From Zhengitettix transpicula (taxonomy: Eukaryota > Arthropoda > Insecta > Orthoptera > Tetrigidae), in NCBI GenBank assembly GCA_037074705.1, contig CM073595.1, positions 26,937,501 through 27,001,500 of the forward strand: 64,000 nt of DNA, in the 5' to 3' direction. The notes under the pieces were generated by a model. The model was not told the origin of the DNA. It worked only from the letters and a program-made list of their open reading frames with translations, and made no database searches. The position numbers and the translations under genes were made by a program. Below, piece by piece: positions 36,452 to 47,850 of this stretch (position 1 is the first letter of the stretch; every line of letters begins with the position of its first letter).

Positions 36452-37960
36452 TATTTAGAAAGGTTATCGGTCCCCTCCTTTTGACTAAAATATGTATACA
36501 CTCATTTTTAGCGTCCAGACTCTAAAATTGATCCTGCATATAGATTTCTGGTACCTCTCCGCAATCTTTATTACGTTATTAAATATTTATTTTTATTATA
36601 GGCAGGTTATTGTCGTAGGTTAAGAAGAAGAATAAAAAGTTCTAATTTCCTTCTGCGGCCCCAAAAAAAGTAAGTGGAGGGATTATTTAATTTCGAAATC
36701 TTCAAAGACGACATGATAGTTATGAAACTCCGATTCCTCGCTTTGTGCGGAATGAAAATAACGGTAAATCCACGGGAACTTTGTCTAAAATATTACTAAA
36801 CACTCTCCAGTTATTTTTTCTTTATATATCAAGAAAATTTGAAATTCCTAAAACAACGAGACTCTCCTAGGAATAAATTATGCGGCCATCTTATTCCGTC
36901 TCTCACAATAACGTTACCACAACGCGTTCAAACATCTTAACGATCGGTTGCTGCATTTCTGAACAACGGTGCTGCTCTCAAAGCCTACTAAGACAAACAG
37001 AGTTCACTAAATAAAACGAATATGGCACCATAAATAAAACTGTATCCGGAGGAAACAATATGCTGTGCGATTCAAATATCAACTTTTATAATTCTCAATT
37101 ACTCTATTGGCCTATCATTATTTTCTCGATATAAACGTTTTTCTCAGTTTGTATAGTTTCTAAAGAACACAGTTCTTAATTAAAGGCAGGTTTTTTATTC
37201 GTCAGAGTTCCACGGAGTCTTTAAAAGATAAAAAGTTCAAATGCTTTATAAGAAACGCTCAAAACCTCCAGCTCTCATCTCCCCTTATCAAATATTCACT
37301 CAATTATTTTAGAGAACAAATACCTTCCAACCTGTCCTCGTACAAAGTTTCGTTGCACAAATTTAGTTTCTTAAAGGAAGTCAGAGAAAGACTGCGAAGG
37401 TCGGCGTAATATTTCGTAGTGACTCGGTCAGAGAAAAAGCCTTTTATCGCGAAAGATCAGAGGATATCGCTTTGACGTCATCCTGAGAATCAATACATGA
37501 AAACTAAAAAATCATAAGACATCTATACTAACGTAAATACTTACTAGCAGTAGTATATGAGAAATTTCAGAAAACATTATGAAATTTTTCTGTAATATAT
37601 GTATTTTATACTAAGTAAGTAAAAAGTAAATAATCGATTATTTGCGGCCGAAATTCATAGCATTTCGGAGAACCTTTTATACGGTAAACAAATAGAAATC
37701 CGGAATATTCTTTAAAAATAAACACTTATAATAATAATTTTATCCTGTATGATTATTATTATGTCATTGCCCGTTTATTATTATTTTCGTTATAAATAAT
37801 AAGTCTATATTAAACGAAGAGAAATATTTAAAAGGACAGGATTGATAAATAAAATTAATTAATCTTTCTGCATTTTCAATGTTTGTAATTTGCGACGAAA
37901 ATACTACCGGTACGGTGCGCTTTTAGTATTCAATTTGTATCCCAAGTATTTTTAAGATTT
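36452..37960. other. Unassigned AT-rich DNA
   Basis: No gene or shared repeat is recognised. Confidence 0.3.
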
Positions 37961-38470
37961 GTCTAAATTTCTGCCTGGAAGCAAGGAAACGTGGCTTGCC
38001 GGAGGAGCAGCCGACAGAAGACAATGGCGGGGCGGATTGGGAAAATCCGCAGGTCCCGCAAACAAGGCCATGGGCGGCCAAGAAATGGGGTAGACGACCG
38101 GGAAGGTATGGCCCTAAAATAGAATGAAGTGGGCCACGTGTAGATAAGGACTAATGGAGAGATACGGATTTTTGAGGACCGAGAGGGGCATCTCTCGAGA
38201 GTCAGATCAGTCGGCGAACTCGAGGAGATCGGTCTGGACAATCAGAGAGTTGGCGAACACGAGGAGATCGGTCTGGACCATCGGAGAGATCACTCTGGAC
38301 CATCAGAGAGAGTCGGTTCTTTGCAATTTTGGTGTACTCGTGGGCTCCCGGTCGTCTGCTGCTGCAGAGAGATTCGCCAACGGGAGTCGACCCTGCCCGA
38401 GCTGCAGATCTGGTAGGTCGAATTCCATGTTTCCAGGTAGCGCGCCGGTTTACCACAAACATTAACCACG
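37961..38470. repeat. GC-rich island with ~40-bp tandem repeats
   Basis: About 500 bp of GC-rich sequence lies in an AT-rich setting. Between about 38211 and 38320 the motif ggcgaac(t/a)cgaggagatcg and the following gtctggac(a/c)atcagagag repeat. There are two nearly full ~39-bp units and a shorter third unit (gagatcactctggaccatcagagag). Frames on both strands (37963-38241, 38154-38465, 38202-38462) have no known domains. It could be an LTR leader, a regulatory island or an unknown repeat. Confidence 0.45.
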
Positions 38471-38570
38471 GTTTATCCTGAGAAAGTAGGGGGGGGGGGT
38501 TACATGCATCCTCCCTGGCTAGGCTGGAGAACTTTCATTGTTGAGAATGTGTGGGCTAATATATAAATTC

Positions 38571-38998
38571 TGTTAAAATATTTTTTTTATTTTTAGGGCA
38601 ACAGGCTACATGAGGTCCACGTTAATAGCATAGGAAGGGATTTGAAAGGGGGGATGTGGAAGGGTAGAGGAAGATAGCCAAGAGTTAACTGGGGCCCCCA
38701 GGCTATATTTTAGGATCCTACCCGGCATTCGCCTAAAGAAATGCAGGGAAAACCCTAGAAAAACCTGCATCAGGTAGGTCGGGCATTGGGTACTTGTCCC
38801 ACGCCCTTCCGATAGCGGGAGATGAGTTTTCTGTGGGGACGCAGCATTCCCTTTTCCGTGCCTCGACCAGTTTAGGAGGCAGCTGGCCGACTATTCCAAT
38901 GGGAATAGCGGACAACTCTTACCGTATGCCCAAGGTCTGTGATCCCGGAAAATACACCTCTCAGAACAGGCCGAGGTGCCTCGGCTTGTGGGAACCTT
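38571..38998 (-). repeat. Unclassified ~420-bp poly(A)-tailed retroposon, copy 4
   Basis: T-rich run (38581-38595), then ggctacatgagg, the full family body, and the 5' end ...ggccgaggtgcctcggcttgtgggaacc. It is full length and collinear with 1252-1672 and, inverted, with 5314-5700. The frame at 38794-39114 and the equivalent frame at 1473-1694 differ only by substitutions in this stretch. Confidence 0.65.
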
Positions 38999-39708
38999 TG
39001 CTCAATTCTTGTTCTTTTCATTATTTAAATATTTTATTTCTTTCCTACGAGAGAATAATTTATTGCAGGTGGCGCCCATGTAACCTTGTATTATTATTAG
39101 AATTTACCCTCTGAACCTAATATTTACATCAGAATGTTTGCCTTCGAGCTACAAAGAATCTGTAAAGCCTAACATGTCATTACTTCAGAACACATTTGAG
39201 TAAAACATTTTTCTGCTCAGAAGTGGAAAATGTTTGAGCCTGTTTACATGATTTGTTGACGACGGCAGTAGATTTTTCACGTTTCCTTGTTTACTGTGTA
39301 ATGAGTGTAAATTTATATATTTTTTGGTGGAATATTCCAGCACCGCGGACAGACGTGCAGTACGGGCAGATTTACAACCGTTTCTCCGAATCGACAAGTG
39401 GAGATTTCAACGAGGGACGAGCCGGGCGAAGAAATCACACAGATTTTTGTAAATTACAGAAGAGCTGATTCTAGCGTCAAAACATTGTGACTAATCTTTT
39501 AGAAATAAATCATGACTCCGATTTTTATGCGTTTACCAAAACTTAATATTAAAATCGGAGCCCAACGTCAAATGATACATATTTTCTTTTGTAAATATAG
39601 CTTCAAAATTAAATATTTTCTGTCTGGAATAGCTTGTTATATTTTGGTTCCCCTTAAAAAAAATTATGCAAATTGATGCTCACAACTGCGGGACATTTCA
39701 ACTTTACA
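38999..39708. other. Unassigned DNA
   Basis: No gene or shared repeat is recognised. Confidence 0.3.
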
Positions 39709-40287
39709 GCGTGTTTCAGAATTCCTATTACAGACTTCTAGGGGTTGTAGAAGGGACTTAGAGTTTTAATAAAGAACTCATGTCCGGAAATGTTCCGTTT
39801 GGATGCGAATTAAGTTTGATTATACAAAATCGAGAGTGCGGCGCGTCCGTGGAGCACCACAGTCGACCCTCCTGGCTCCGATGTACCTGTTTCTCGTAGC
39901 CTTCGTTATATCCTGACGAAAATGGTATGTGGTGGGGTGAGGCGGTGCGGCAATCATTCGTGATGCGTCGTGCAGCTCAACTATTGCGTCCAGAGTCGCC
40001 GTAAATTATCAACATCTCAGTGTAATCTTCAAACGCGTATTCTACCATTCTGTACTGCTCAATGAATGAATGACAACTGATGTGAACACAGACTCAGCAG
40101 AACTGATTGTAAACACAAGACACACGATATCAGCAGTTGTTTTCTTATCGTGAAGCGAAAGATTTGAAATCGATTCGAGCTTGAAACTTATTTTGCATCC
40201 AAATGGACATGGGTTCCTAATTAAAACTTTATCTACTTAGTCCCCTCTACAACCCCTAGAAGTCTGTATGAGGAATTCTGTATACCT
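39709..40287. mobile_element. ~580-bp DNA transposon relic with ~85-bp inverted ends
   Basis: The left end (gtgtttcagaattcctatta, from 39711) and the complement of the right end (to about 40283) align over ~85 bp, including acttctaggggttgtag and the gttttaat...atgtcc block. The interior has no intact transposase. About 70 bp of the interior (40070-40139) recurs at 8871-8944. The superfamily is not determined. Confidence 0.6.
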
Positions 40288-42530
40288 TTAAGTATAACAT
40301 TGACAAACGATACGGTAATTCACAAATAAGATAATTAACAACATATTTTATGCGGCGTCTTTAATAATAAACAATATTCTATTCTGAAAATAATTTTGTT
40401 TCAAGATTGGTGTAGTGAAACTGTAACTAGTAGATCGCGAACGAATACTCTTGCTTTGGCTGGTATTAATTATAACTTGATATCCCAACGAAATTTACTT
40501 CGCGCATTAAATTACTACTTATTAACAAATTAATTAATATTAATGTTGAGCGAATTTATTTGGTTCTATAATCATAATTAAATACTTTAATGAGCCAAAT
40601 GACTTTTTTGACAAACCTTATTCGTTTTGGTTTATTGATATTCATGTAAAAAAAGACCAGGCTCCCATTTTGTGCAATTCATTGAACGTATCTGTTATGT
40701 AAATAAGTAAATGCATTATTTTTAAAAAATATGATATACTAAAATGAATTTTAATGATTGTATAGAATAAAATCCCTCACTATCCGAATATTATAGAAAT
40801 ATATTTGTGTCTTTTAGCATACTTAGTGTATAAATTGTCTAGCACGTACTGTCAAATTAAAATCGAATGTCTCTATTAATCTGTAAAATCGACATTTAGA
40901 AATCTATTGGTTTGAAAGAAATATTTCAAAATTTGATATTTTCATTATGATTTAGTATTTGTTGAAAGCTTCTTTCATCTGCTGCAATTCTGCGCGGCTC
41001 AAACGCTCCCGTTGCTTCCTTTTCTAAAATGAATTGAGTCGAGTCGCGTTGTATAACATTCTTTGTTGCCTCGTAACGTGAATTTAGCCTTCCATCTGTG
41101 AGCTTTATTTATGATTTTAGCCCCAGCTAGTAATTATTGTGGTCGCTTTTAGTACTGGCAACTTGTGATTAATAGTTCTCGCACAGCTTACCAATGTAAT
41201 ATATCTTCCCACGCTCGACTGGGACCCAGTTTGGAACTAAATATTATGAATTACTTGTCTGCAATATGAGATCATGTTTAACAAATGACTTGAGCGACGA
41301 AGAAAATTAAATACTTTTCCTTTGAGCTTAATATGATGAGATTCCATTCGCGGGTGTTTGTCTTTCAAGGTAACTTCAGGCTGTCGCCTTGTGGCCCAGT
41401 TACGTTGTAAACATTGATGAAGTTGCGACATTGCTCATTTTCCATATTAAATTACCAAAACGCTCCATTCAGAATTAACCTTTGTGGTTAGAAGATGTTG
41501 GATGATTTGATATTCATTATTCAAAACGTTCTCCGTTCTTGTCAATTCTTTCCACCGTTTTACCTTTCGCTTAAATAATTTCGATATAGATACTCGCCTT
41601 ATTCAGGTTCACGTAAAAATTCCAAACGAGCCAGATGTAAGAACAGTTTTTCTATTAGCACTGCATGAATTCGCTTGGAAAGGTTTGGTGTGATTGTTTT
41701 AGTAAAGACGTATTCTTCAGACTAGGTTATCGACATCGTGAGCAACTGTCAAAGTCACTAATCAAGGTCTTTTACTACGTCGTGGTAGGACGTCGACCGT
41801 GTCTATTTTGTTTCCTATGTTCTCGTGTAATTGTGGGCCCTGAAAAGAATAAACTTTCTTAGGCGTGTACAGCAGGCTTTCCAAGGCTCTCGCGTTTTCT
41901 CGAAGGTCACGAGAGGTATACAAGTTCAACTTAACAGCGGTAACTTGACAAGCAGCCGTAAATAAAAAAACACGGAAAAGCCCTTGAACTCGCCAGGGAT
42001 TTTTTTGGTCCCGAAACAATAAAGCAGGAAACATAAATATATAACATGTTTCGTTCTGCACTGACCTTCACTCCTAAGAAACGAAATCTCGGATAACGAC
42101 CACGTAGCAAATATAAAATACCTCAGCACGACAAGAAAATGTAATAATGAACGTGGAAAAAAAACAATTCAATAACTCATTGAGAGGGGTTGCACTCGTA
42201 CATTGACAAAGCGACCATGTGCTTTACGAAGAAAATAGTGACGTTCTTGCAAAGAACAGTGACGAAAAATGAACAGAAATAACCTCCCTGGTATTGGCAT
42301 TGATTTCCGAGGTAAATACACTTTGTAGTAAACTACATTTATTATGTATTTAATTTTAAGGGTTTTTTTTCAAATAAAGGAAAGGGTATTAGTACGGAAG
42401 CCGCCGGTTTCAGGTCTGCAGCGGCATCCCTTTTAAGTATTTATTTTGAAGTTCCGCTAAGGGTTAGTGACCGATAGGGCTTTGTCTGCATGAGGGTAGT
42501 TGCAAATGAGGGACGGAATGTTTCTTTTAC
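40288..42530. other. Unassigned DNA
   Basis: No gene is recognised. Open frames at 41237-41431, 41665-41862 and 41762-42129 show no domain. Confidence 0.3.
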
Positions 42531-42800
42531 CTGGCTGTGCGTGCGGAGGTAAATAAAACCATCCCGCCAAGTGAGAACAAAGTCAGAGTACGGAGCGAGA
42601 CGCTGCGAGATAAACATCTCAGAGCCAGGGGGAGCTGAGACAACGAGAAGTTTGGCGGTAGCCAGACAGCAATTTTTGGAAGGCGCGACTCCAACCAGCC
42701 GTCATCACCACGAGGATCCCGACCTCTAGATATTCAGAGGCACCGAGGCAGCACAGCACGCCAGATACGTCACACGCACAGTAAGACCACAACCAACCAA
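42531..42800. other. GC-rich island, unknown
   Basis: About 270 bp of GC-richer sequence lies in AT-rich surroundings. No gene features are recognised. It could be retroelement leader sequence. Confidence 0.25.
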
Positions 42801-43005
42801 TTGTACTCACGTGGCACGGTGTTCGGGTTTGATTCTATTATAAAATTTTTTAGGGGCATTAAATTTGACCATTAAGAGTTTTTTTCGTGCGACATGTTAT
42901 TATTTTCTTAATTACGGTGTAATTTTCCATCCACCACGTTTAACCTGAGATCGGTCCATGCCCACTAGCCGGAGCAACATAGATCATGATGTAAATATAT
43001 TGCAA

Positions 43006-43013
<8 letters not shown>

Positions 43014-43055
<42 letters not shown>
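43014..43055. repeat. Long (AT)n tract
   Basis: About 40 bp of AT dinucleotides directly before LTR copy G; its probable insertion target. Confidence 0.95.
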
Positions 43056-43058
<3 letters not shown>

Positions 43059-44150
43059 AATAACTTAAATTATAATTAAATTAAATAGATGAATTGCCTC
43101 ACGTTGAGGACCAAATATGTAACAAACAAATAATTTAAAATAATAAATTAAATTATTATGATACTGCCTCACGTTAGTGAAGCCAAATATGTAATAATCA
43201 AATTACATTAATTAATTTAAATGGTTGGCCACACGTTGATGACCTAAATGTAATAAACAAAGAAATTAAATGAATTAAGCAATTAATTTGCCTCTCGTTG
43301 GCACGCCAAAATGTAACATTCAGAAGAAATTAAGTAAATCATGGTTAATTAATGGATGAATTTATTTATTAAATTTAAACCTCAGAAAACAATTAATTTA
43401 TTTAAAGTAATAATAACAAATTTTCTTTATGTGATTACATTCGTGCCCTTACTATTTTACAAACTTATCTACTCTCATTTCAGGGTCGTTTATTGGGCCT
43501 TTTAAATAAAGAACAAACCTTTTCTTACATTCAAATTAACAATCAATATTTACATTAGAATTAAACAACAAAATGAACGTCAATCCGAAATCTGACGATT
43601 TGATCCTTATTTAACGTTTACAATAAAATTTATAAAATTGCTCTCTCTACTTACAGTTTTCTTTACTGGTACCAGGCATTCGTTTGGGCTCTTTGACACA
43701 CTATACACTATTCACATATAACAGGCCATAATTTCACAGAATTTAATTTGTTTCAAAATCACTGTTCAAAACTTTTGTATATTTCACCTGGAACAATTAC
43801 TCCGTACAACACTGTGGACCTCTGCATTAAGTCCCCCTCTCTCTCTCCAGCAAATATTGTAGTTCTCGTTCTGGTTAAAGGTCAATCAGAACATTATCCA
43901 CTCCTTCTCGACGAAATTTATAACTGTCTTTACTGGTTGGAGTTCTACCCGCAGAATTACTTATTGAAATTTTTCCTGCGACCTTTACTTGATCTAATTC
44001 TATGTCCAACCTTTACTCCTGTGCAACTCCTGTTAATGAAAATCTCCCTGCTACCCTCGATGAATTTCTGCCTGTACATTGTTGTGTTTATATTCTCGCC
44101 GATAACAATTTACTGCATATTGCCCAATTATTAATTCTCTAATTGCCTCT
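43056..44150 (-). mobile_element. Solo LTR, TGTAATA...TTACA family (copy G), with four tandem end/primer-site modules
   Basis: It begins at the end of the (AT)n tract with tgtaataactt. In minus-strand sense the tail has four modules of the form TTACA(TA)TTTGG....CAACGTGAGGC (complements of 43095-43122, 43164-43196, 43225-43255 and 43289-43317), spaced 62-69 bp apart. Upstream in that sense lie cccaataaacgaccctgaaa (near 43495), donor GTAAGT (complement of 43649-43654) and CTGGTACCAG. The far end near 44150 is degenerate (caattattaattctctaatt). The 128-residue plus-strand frame at 43748-44134 lies inside it and is spurious. Confidence 0.7.
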
Positions 44151-44340
44151 ATATATATCTTTAAAGATTTCAAGTTTTCATTTTTTATATAAAAGATTCC
44201 ATCCTCTTATATGTGGTTAACCTTATTATAAATATGAATATCGTTATAATCAGCAGGAACAACTTTTATTCTAACCGTCTGTATAGCTACATGGAATTGC
44301 CTACCTTGTGGTAGGTTACAGCGTTATCGCTTCAGTTCAG
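44151..44340. other. Unassigned AT-rich DNA
   Basis: No gene or shared repeat is recognised. Confidence 0.3.
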
Positions 44341-44900
44341 TTTGAGCTGTCGCGTCGTAAACATTCCGTTGGGGACCGTAGGAAGACCGCATTCCGTAGT
44401 CCTCTCTTTTTTCCTTTGTGGTCTGAAAGTGTACCACGAACTGAAACGCATAGAAGACGGTGATCATGTTTCAGCACGACGATTTGTTTACCAATGGATT
44501 TAAAATATTGAAAGCGTCCGAACAAACGTAAAGTAAGAGGAAAGTGTAGGACGTCCAGCCACATAAACTACAGATGACAGGATCGAGCAAATTCGCGTCC
44601 TGTTTCCAGACAACTGGAGAGGGAACATTGCACATTAGTCATGTTTCTTATATGAAATTATCTACAACAGTCTGAACTTTCCTAAAGTCTGCGCGAGATG
44701 GGTTCCCTGAAGAGCACAAGCGTAATCGACTAACTGTCAGCACCTACAGAACCAACATTCTAACGAAGGTGAAACTTTTTTTAAAACGCATCATCATTGG
44801 AGCTGAAACGTTCATCCATCACTTCGATCCAGAGCGGTGCGAGAAAAGTGATCCTATAAGATTTTTCTGGTTCTCAAGGGCCAATTATGGAACATTATCT
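44341..44900 (+). mobile_element. Decayed mariner transposase relic
   Basis: Translation in broken frames follows a mariner transposase: ELKRIEDGDHVSARRFVYQW, SVGRPAT..TTDDRIEQIRV (usual GRP.T.TD.NI..V), FPKVCARWVP, EHKRNRLTVSTYRT and IIIGAETFIHHFDPERCEKS (usual ITGDETW.HH..PE). Where the first catalytic Asp is expected the sequence reads GAET, so the residue is lost. The C-terminal half is missing. Confidence 0.7.
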
Positions 44901-45224
44901 TGGATACGGGTATCAATAAACAGTGGATGTTCTAGTGATATTTTTCGAAACCTGAAATTCTCAACAATCCTCGATGTTTTCGGAAGGCGTGTTTTTATTG
45001 CATGATATCTTGCTGTAATGAAGTAATTGTTAATTAAACATAACAGACGGGTTGATTTTCGTTTTGTCAACAAATTGGCTGTCTGCAGTTTGCGTGGCGA
45101 AGGAATTTGAGGGCCGGAATATGGCAGACGTAGGGTCATAAATTATGAGTGACCAGTTGGTGGCGGTCATTAGTTTCCAGGATCGGACCGCAGTGAAAAA
45201 CATGTGAACTCAGGCAGTTACTAG
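44901..45224. other. Unassigned DNA
   Basis: No gene is recognised. Confidence 0.3.
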
Positions 45225-45860
45225 AAGTTTGTCAAAGAGAGAGGTTCAGCGAGTTGTGACGGAGAAAGAAACAGTTATTCTGAGTGAGTGGAGGAGATAC
45301 ATTTTAAACGGAGAAGGGAGAGTGAAATCTTATTTAGTTCGAGAGGTGATATTTGTACCAAAAAAATTCTTCATTCTGGAGCACGTGAAGCAGCCATCGA
45401 ACCTGCAGAGTCATCTGGTCAATTACCTGCGAGAGTGAGATTTTATTTAGTTCGAGAGGTAATATTTGTACCAAACAATTTATTGATTTGTGGATGGTAT
45501 TCACCATCCTCAAAGCGTCCCCTTTCCATAATTCCGGACAATAGGAACTATCCCTTTGTTCTTCCAACACCTGTTCCTTTGTTCGGCTAACGGAACTTCC
45601 CTCAGGTCAACTCCGTCCCCAGTCTATCCCGGACCTGCGGATCGCACGGAGCCCAGTTCTTCCTGGTCCAGCGACTAGAGGCGACCTCCGCAAACGTGCT
45701 GAATAAAACGTTAACATCCAGTTGTGTGTTTGAGTTATTACTACTGTACCATATGGCCGAACTCCCAACACGTGTATGACGGATCTAGTATCCCACAGAT
45801 TCTATAGCACGTGAAACAGCCATTGAACCTGCCCAGCCATCTGGTCAATCACCATCCACG
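45225..45860 (+). repeat. Possible LTR-type remnant with internal direct repeats
   Basis: gatttt/atctt-atttagttcgagaggt-atatttgtaccaa occurs at about 45323-45363 and 45434-45475. The gcacgtgaa(g/a)cagccat(c/t)gaacctgc segment occurs near 45380 and 45808. An AATAAA (45701) followed by a T-rich end gives the look of an LTR R/U5 region. No coding part is recognised. Confidence 0.35.
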
Positions 45861-45914
45861 CCACCAGACCAGCACACACCACAATAACCCGAAACCATAA
45901 TTAGTGTATCGCGG

Positions 45915-45995
45915 GACCCTTTTTCCATCCCTTCCTATGCTATTAAAGGGTAGCAGCCACCAGAGCGGATAACCCTCATGTATCCTGTATCTATT
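45915..45995 (+). repeat. Unclassified poly(A)-tailed retroposon, copy 5 (3' end only)
   Basis: atcccttcctatgctattaa...ggataaccctcatgtatcctgt followed by an A-run (45992-45999) matches the last ~80 bp of the family in sense orientation. Confidence 0.6.
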
Positions 45996-47590
45996 AAAAA
46001 AACAGACTCCAGACATTCATTAATGGCTCATTTCTGTGTTTAGAAATTCACATGTACTGAGCCAAGCTGTATGAACGATTATTGAAATAGTTCTGTAAAT
46101 ATTTAAATAAACTTGAAATCCGAATTGTATGTTCCCACCGCTGTAAAGTAGTCGGACAAGGACCCGACCCATGTTTACTGATGACGTCATAGATGGTGGA
46201 GACGTCATCAACGCTGAAATTTTAATAGCATATATTTCCCAAATTAAAAATCGTCAGTGAATAATTCTTTCAAAGGGTTATTATCCAGAAAACACGTCAA
46301 ATCTTTTTTGAAAGAAGTTCTGTACAGTAAATCTGCCGTATTTTGCATTAATAAATAAACCACAAAAGTGACATCACATTTCGTCCAAATACCCCCGCCT
46401 AAACCACTCAAACTCTTCATAATCTGGGATTCTAAATGTTGAAGCATCCCGCATACAATCCCGATCTCAGGCAGTTACCATCTTTTTGGTTCACTTAAAG
46501 ATGCTTCAAGAGACCTATCGAACCGCTCAACAGGTGAAGGACGCATCGTGGTGGCTTTCTTTCGCAAGGTTTCGGAAACCTTGTGAAACGATGGGACGAT
46601 TCTACTGAAGAGCAGAGTGGCCATATTGAAAACATTATTACATTGCAAGTTTTCTATTGTTGTCGATAAAAAATATAAAATGCAAGTGCGTTTAATTTTT
46701 TACTGACGTTCGTACATGCGGCACCTTTAGTTTTCATACGTCTTCTATTCAAACTTAAAAAACAATAAAATTATCGTTGAAATCGGACATAATTTTAATA
46801 TCCTACCTTTACTATCCCTGACGTGAGCTATAATTGAGATCATCTTGGAATGATCATCCAAGCACTTGTGAGAAGAAAAGAAACATTGAATTGATAGTGA
46901 CGAAAATTATACACTTCAAGAACGTGCCGATAAAATTTTGATTATTATTGTACGACAAGGATCTTCTGAGGATATATTGTATTTTTCAATAATAACTCTA
47001 TATTATTTCATAACTGCATGAGAAAGGTAGAAAGATGTAGTTTATTTTCGAATAAATACAATCCAGTGAAAAAAATTCTTCCAAAGATTCAACTTGTTAG
47101 AAAATATGTTAGATTGCAGTGGAAGGATTCGACTTCAACATATTCATTCTTAGTAAATGAGCCAGTTAAGGAGATTTACCACGCGGGGAACTAACTGCAA
47201 AATCCGTCCAATTAGTTTCATGTTTGTCAAAGCAACCAGAAAGGTCTTATGAATTTAAGGGTTGCACTGAATCTTCACTTAGTTACGACTAAGCTACATC
47301 ACTATAAAAGGCAGCAAAAGGAAAAGATCTTTACTTTAAAAAAATATCCGAACTTACATATTTTCATTTAAATGAACCAAATCATATTTAACTCTCACTG
47401 GACTTTCTTTTTAATGTCGTGCAACTAGGACCGGAGGAAGTTTATGGAATTAATAATATTTAAAGTCTTACGTATAATACTGGGGCAGGGAAAGTATGGT
47501 TTTAAATTTAAATACGTGTAATATGTTGATACCATATCTTTATATCATAACAAATATGACATAAGACGAACAATTAAAAAAAGTATCACT
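45996..47590. other. Unassigned AT-rich DNA
   Basis: No gene is recognised. 46500-46620 is GC-richer and has a faint mariner-like N-terminal look (MLQETYRTAQQ), too weak to call. Confidence 0.3.
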
Positions 47591-47850
47591 ATGTAACGAA
47601 TAAAAATAACATTTATTTAAAAAAAAACACCAGTTTCGGCCGTCAGAAGTTAATGGCATATGATATAATTTTAAATACAAAAGTTATATTTAATTTACAA
47701 TTCTTGCTACTATTTTTTAACAACAGTTATAATAATTGTTAAAAATACCAACCCATTACTCATAAAAAATATTACTAAATTTAAAACATAATATTTAACA
47801 AACGCAACGTTTCATCCCTGCTTCGGATCTCTTCAGGTTTTATCTAAAAA
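47591..47850 (-). mobile_element. Penelope-type terminus with hammerhead-like core
   Basis: The minus strand of 47837-47804 reads CCTGAAGAGATCCGAAGCAG and then GGATGAAACGTTGC. This is CTGAAGA, a hairpin with stem ATCC/GGAT, then GAAAC. It shares the 'aaacgttgcg' continuation with the termini at 8041 and 12394. Confidence 0.5.

Noticed and set aside
43014..43055. CRISPR-like or satellite array
   Set aside because: It is a plain AT dinucleotide run; no repeat-spacer structure exists anywhere in the window.
43748..44134. 128-codon open frame on the plus strand
   Set aside because: It lies inside LTR copy G on the strand opposite to the LTR and has no family features.
46500..46620. Possible mariner N-terminus (MLQETYRTAQQ...)
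   Set aside because: The similarity is too short, with no TIR and no catalytic motif.
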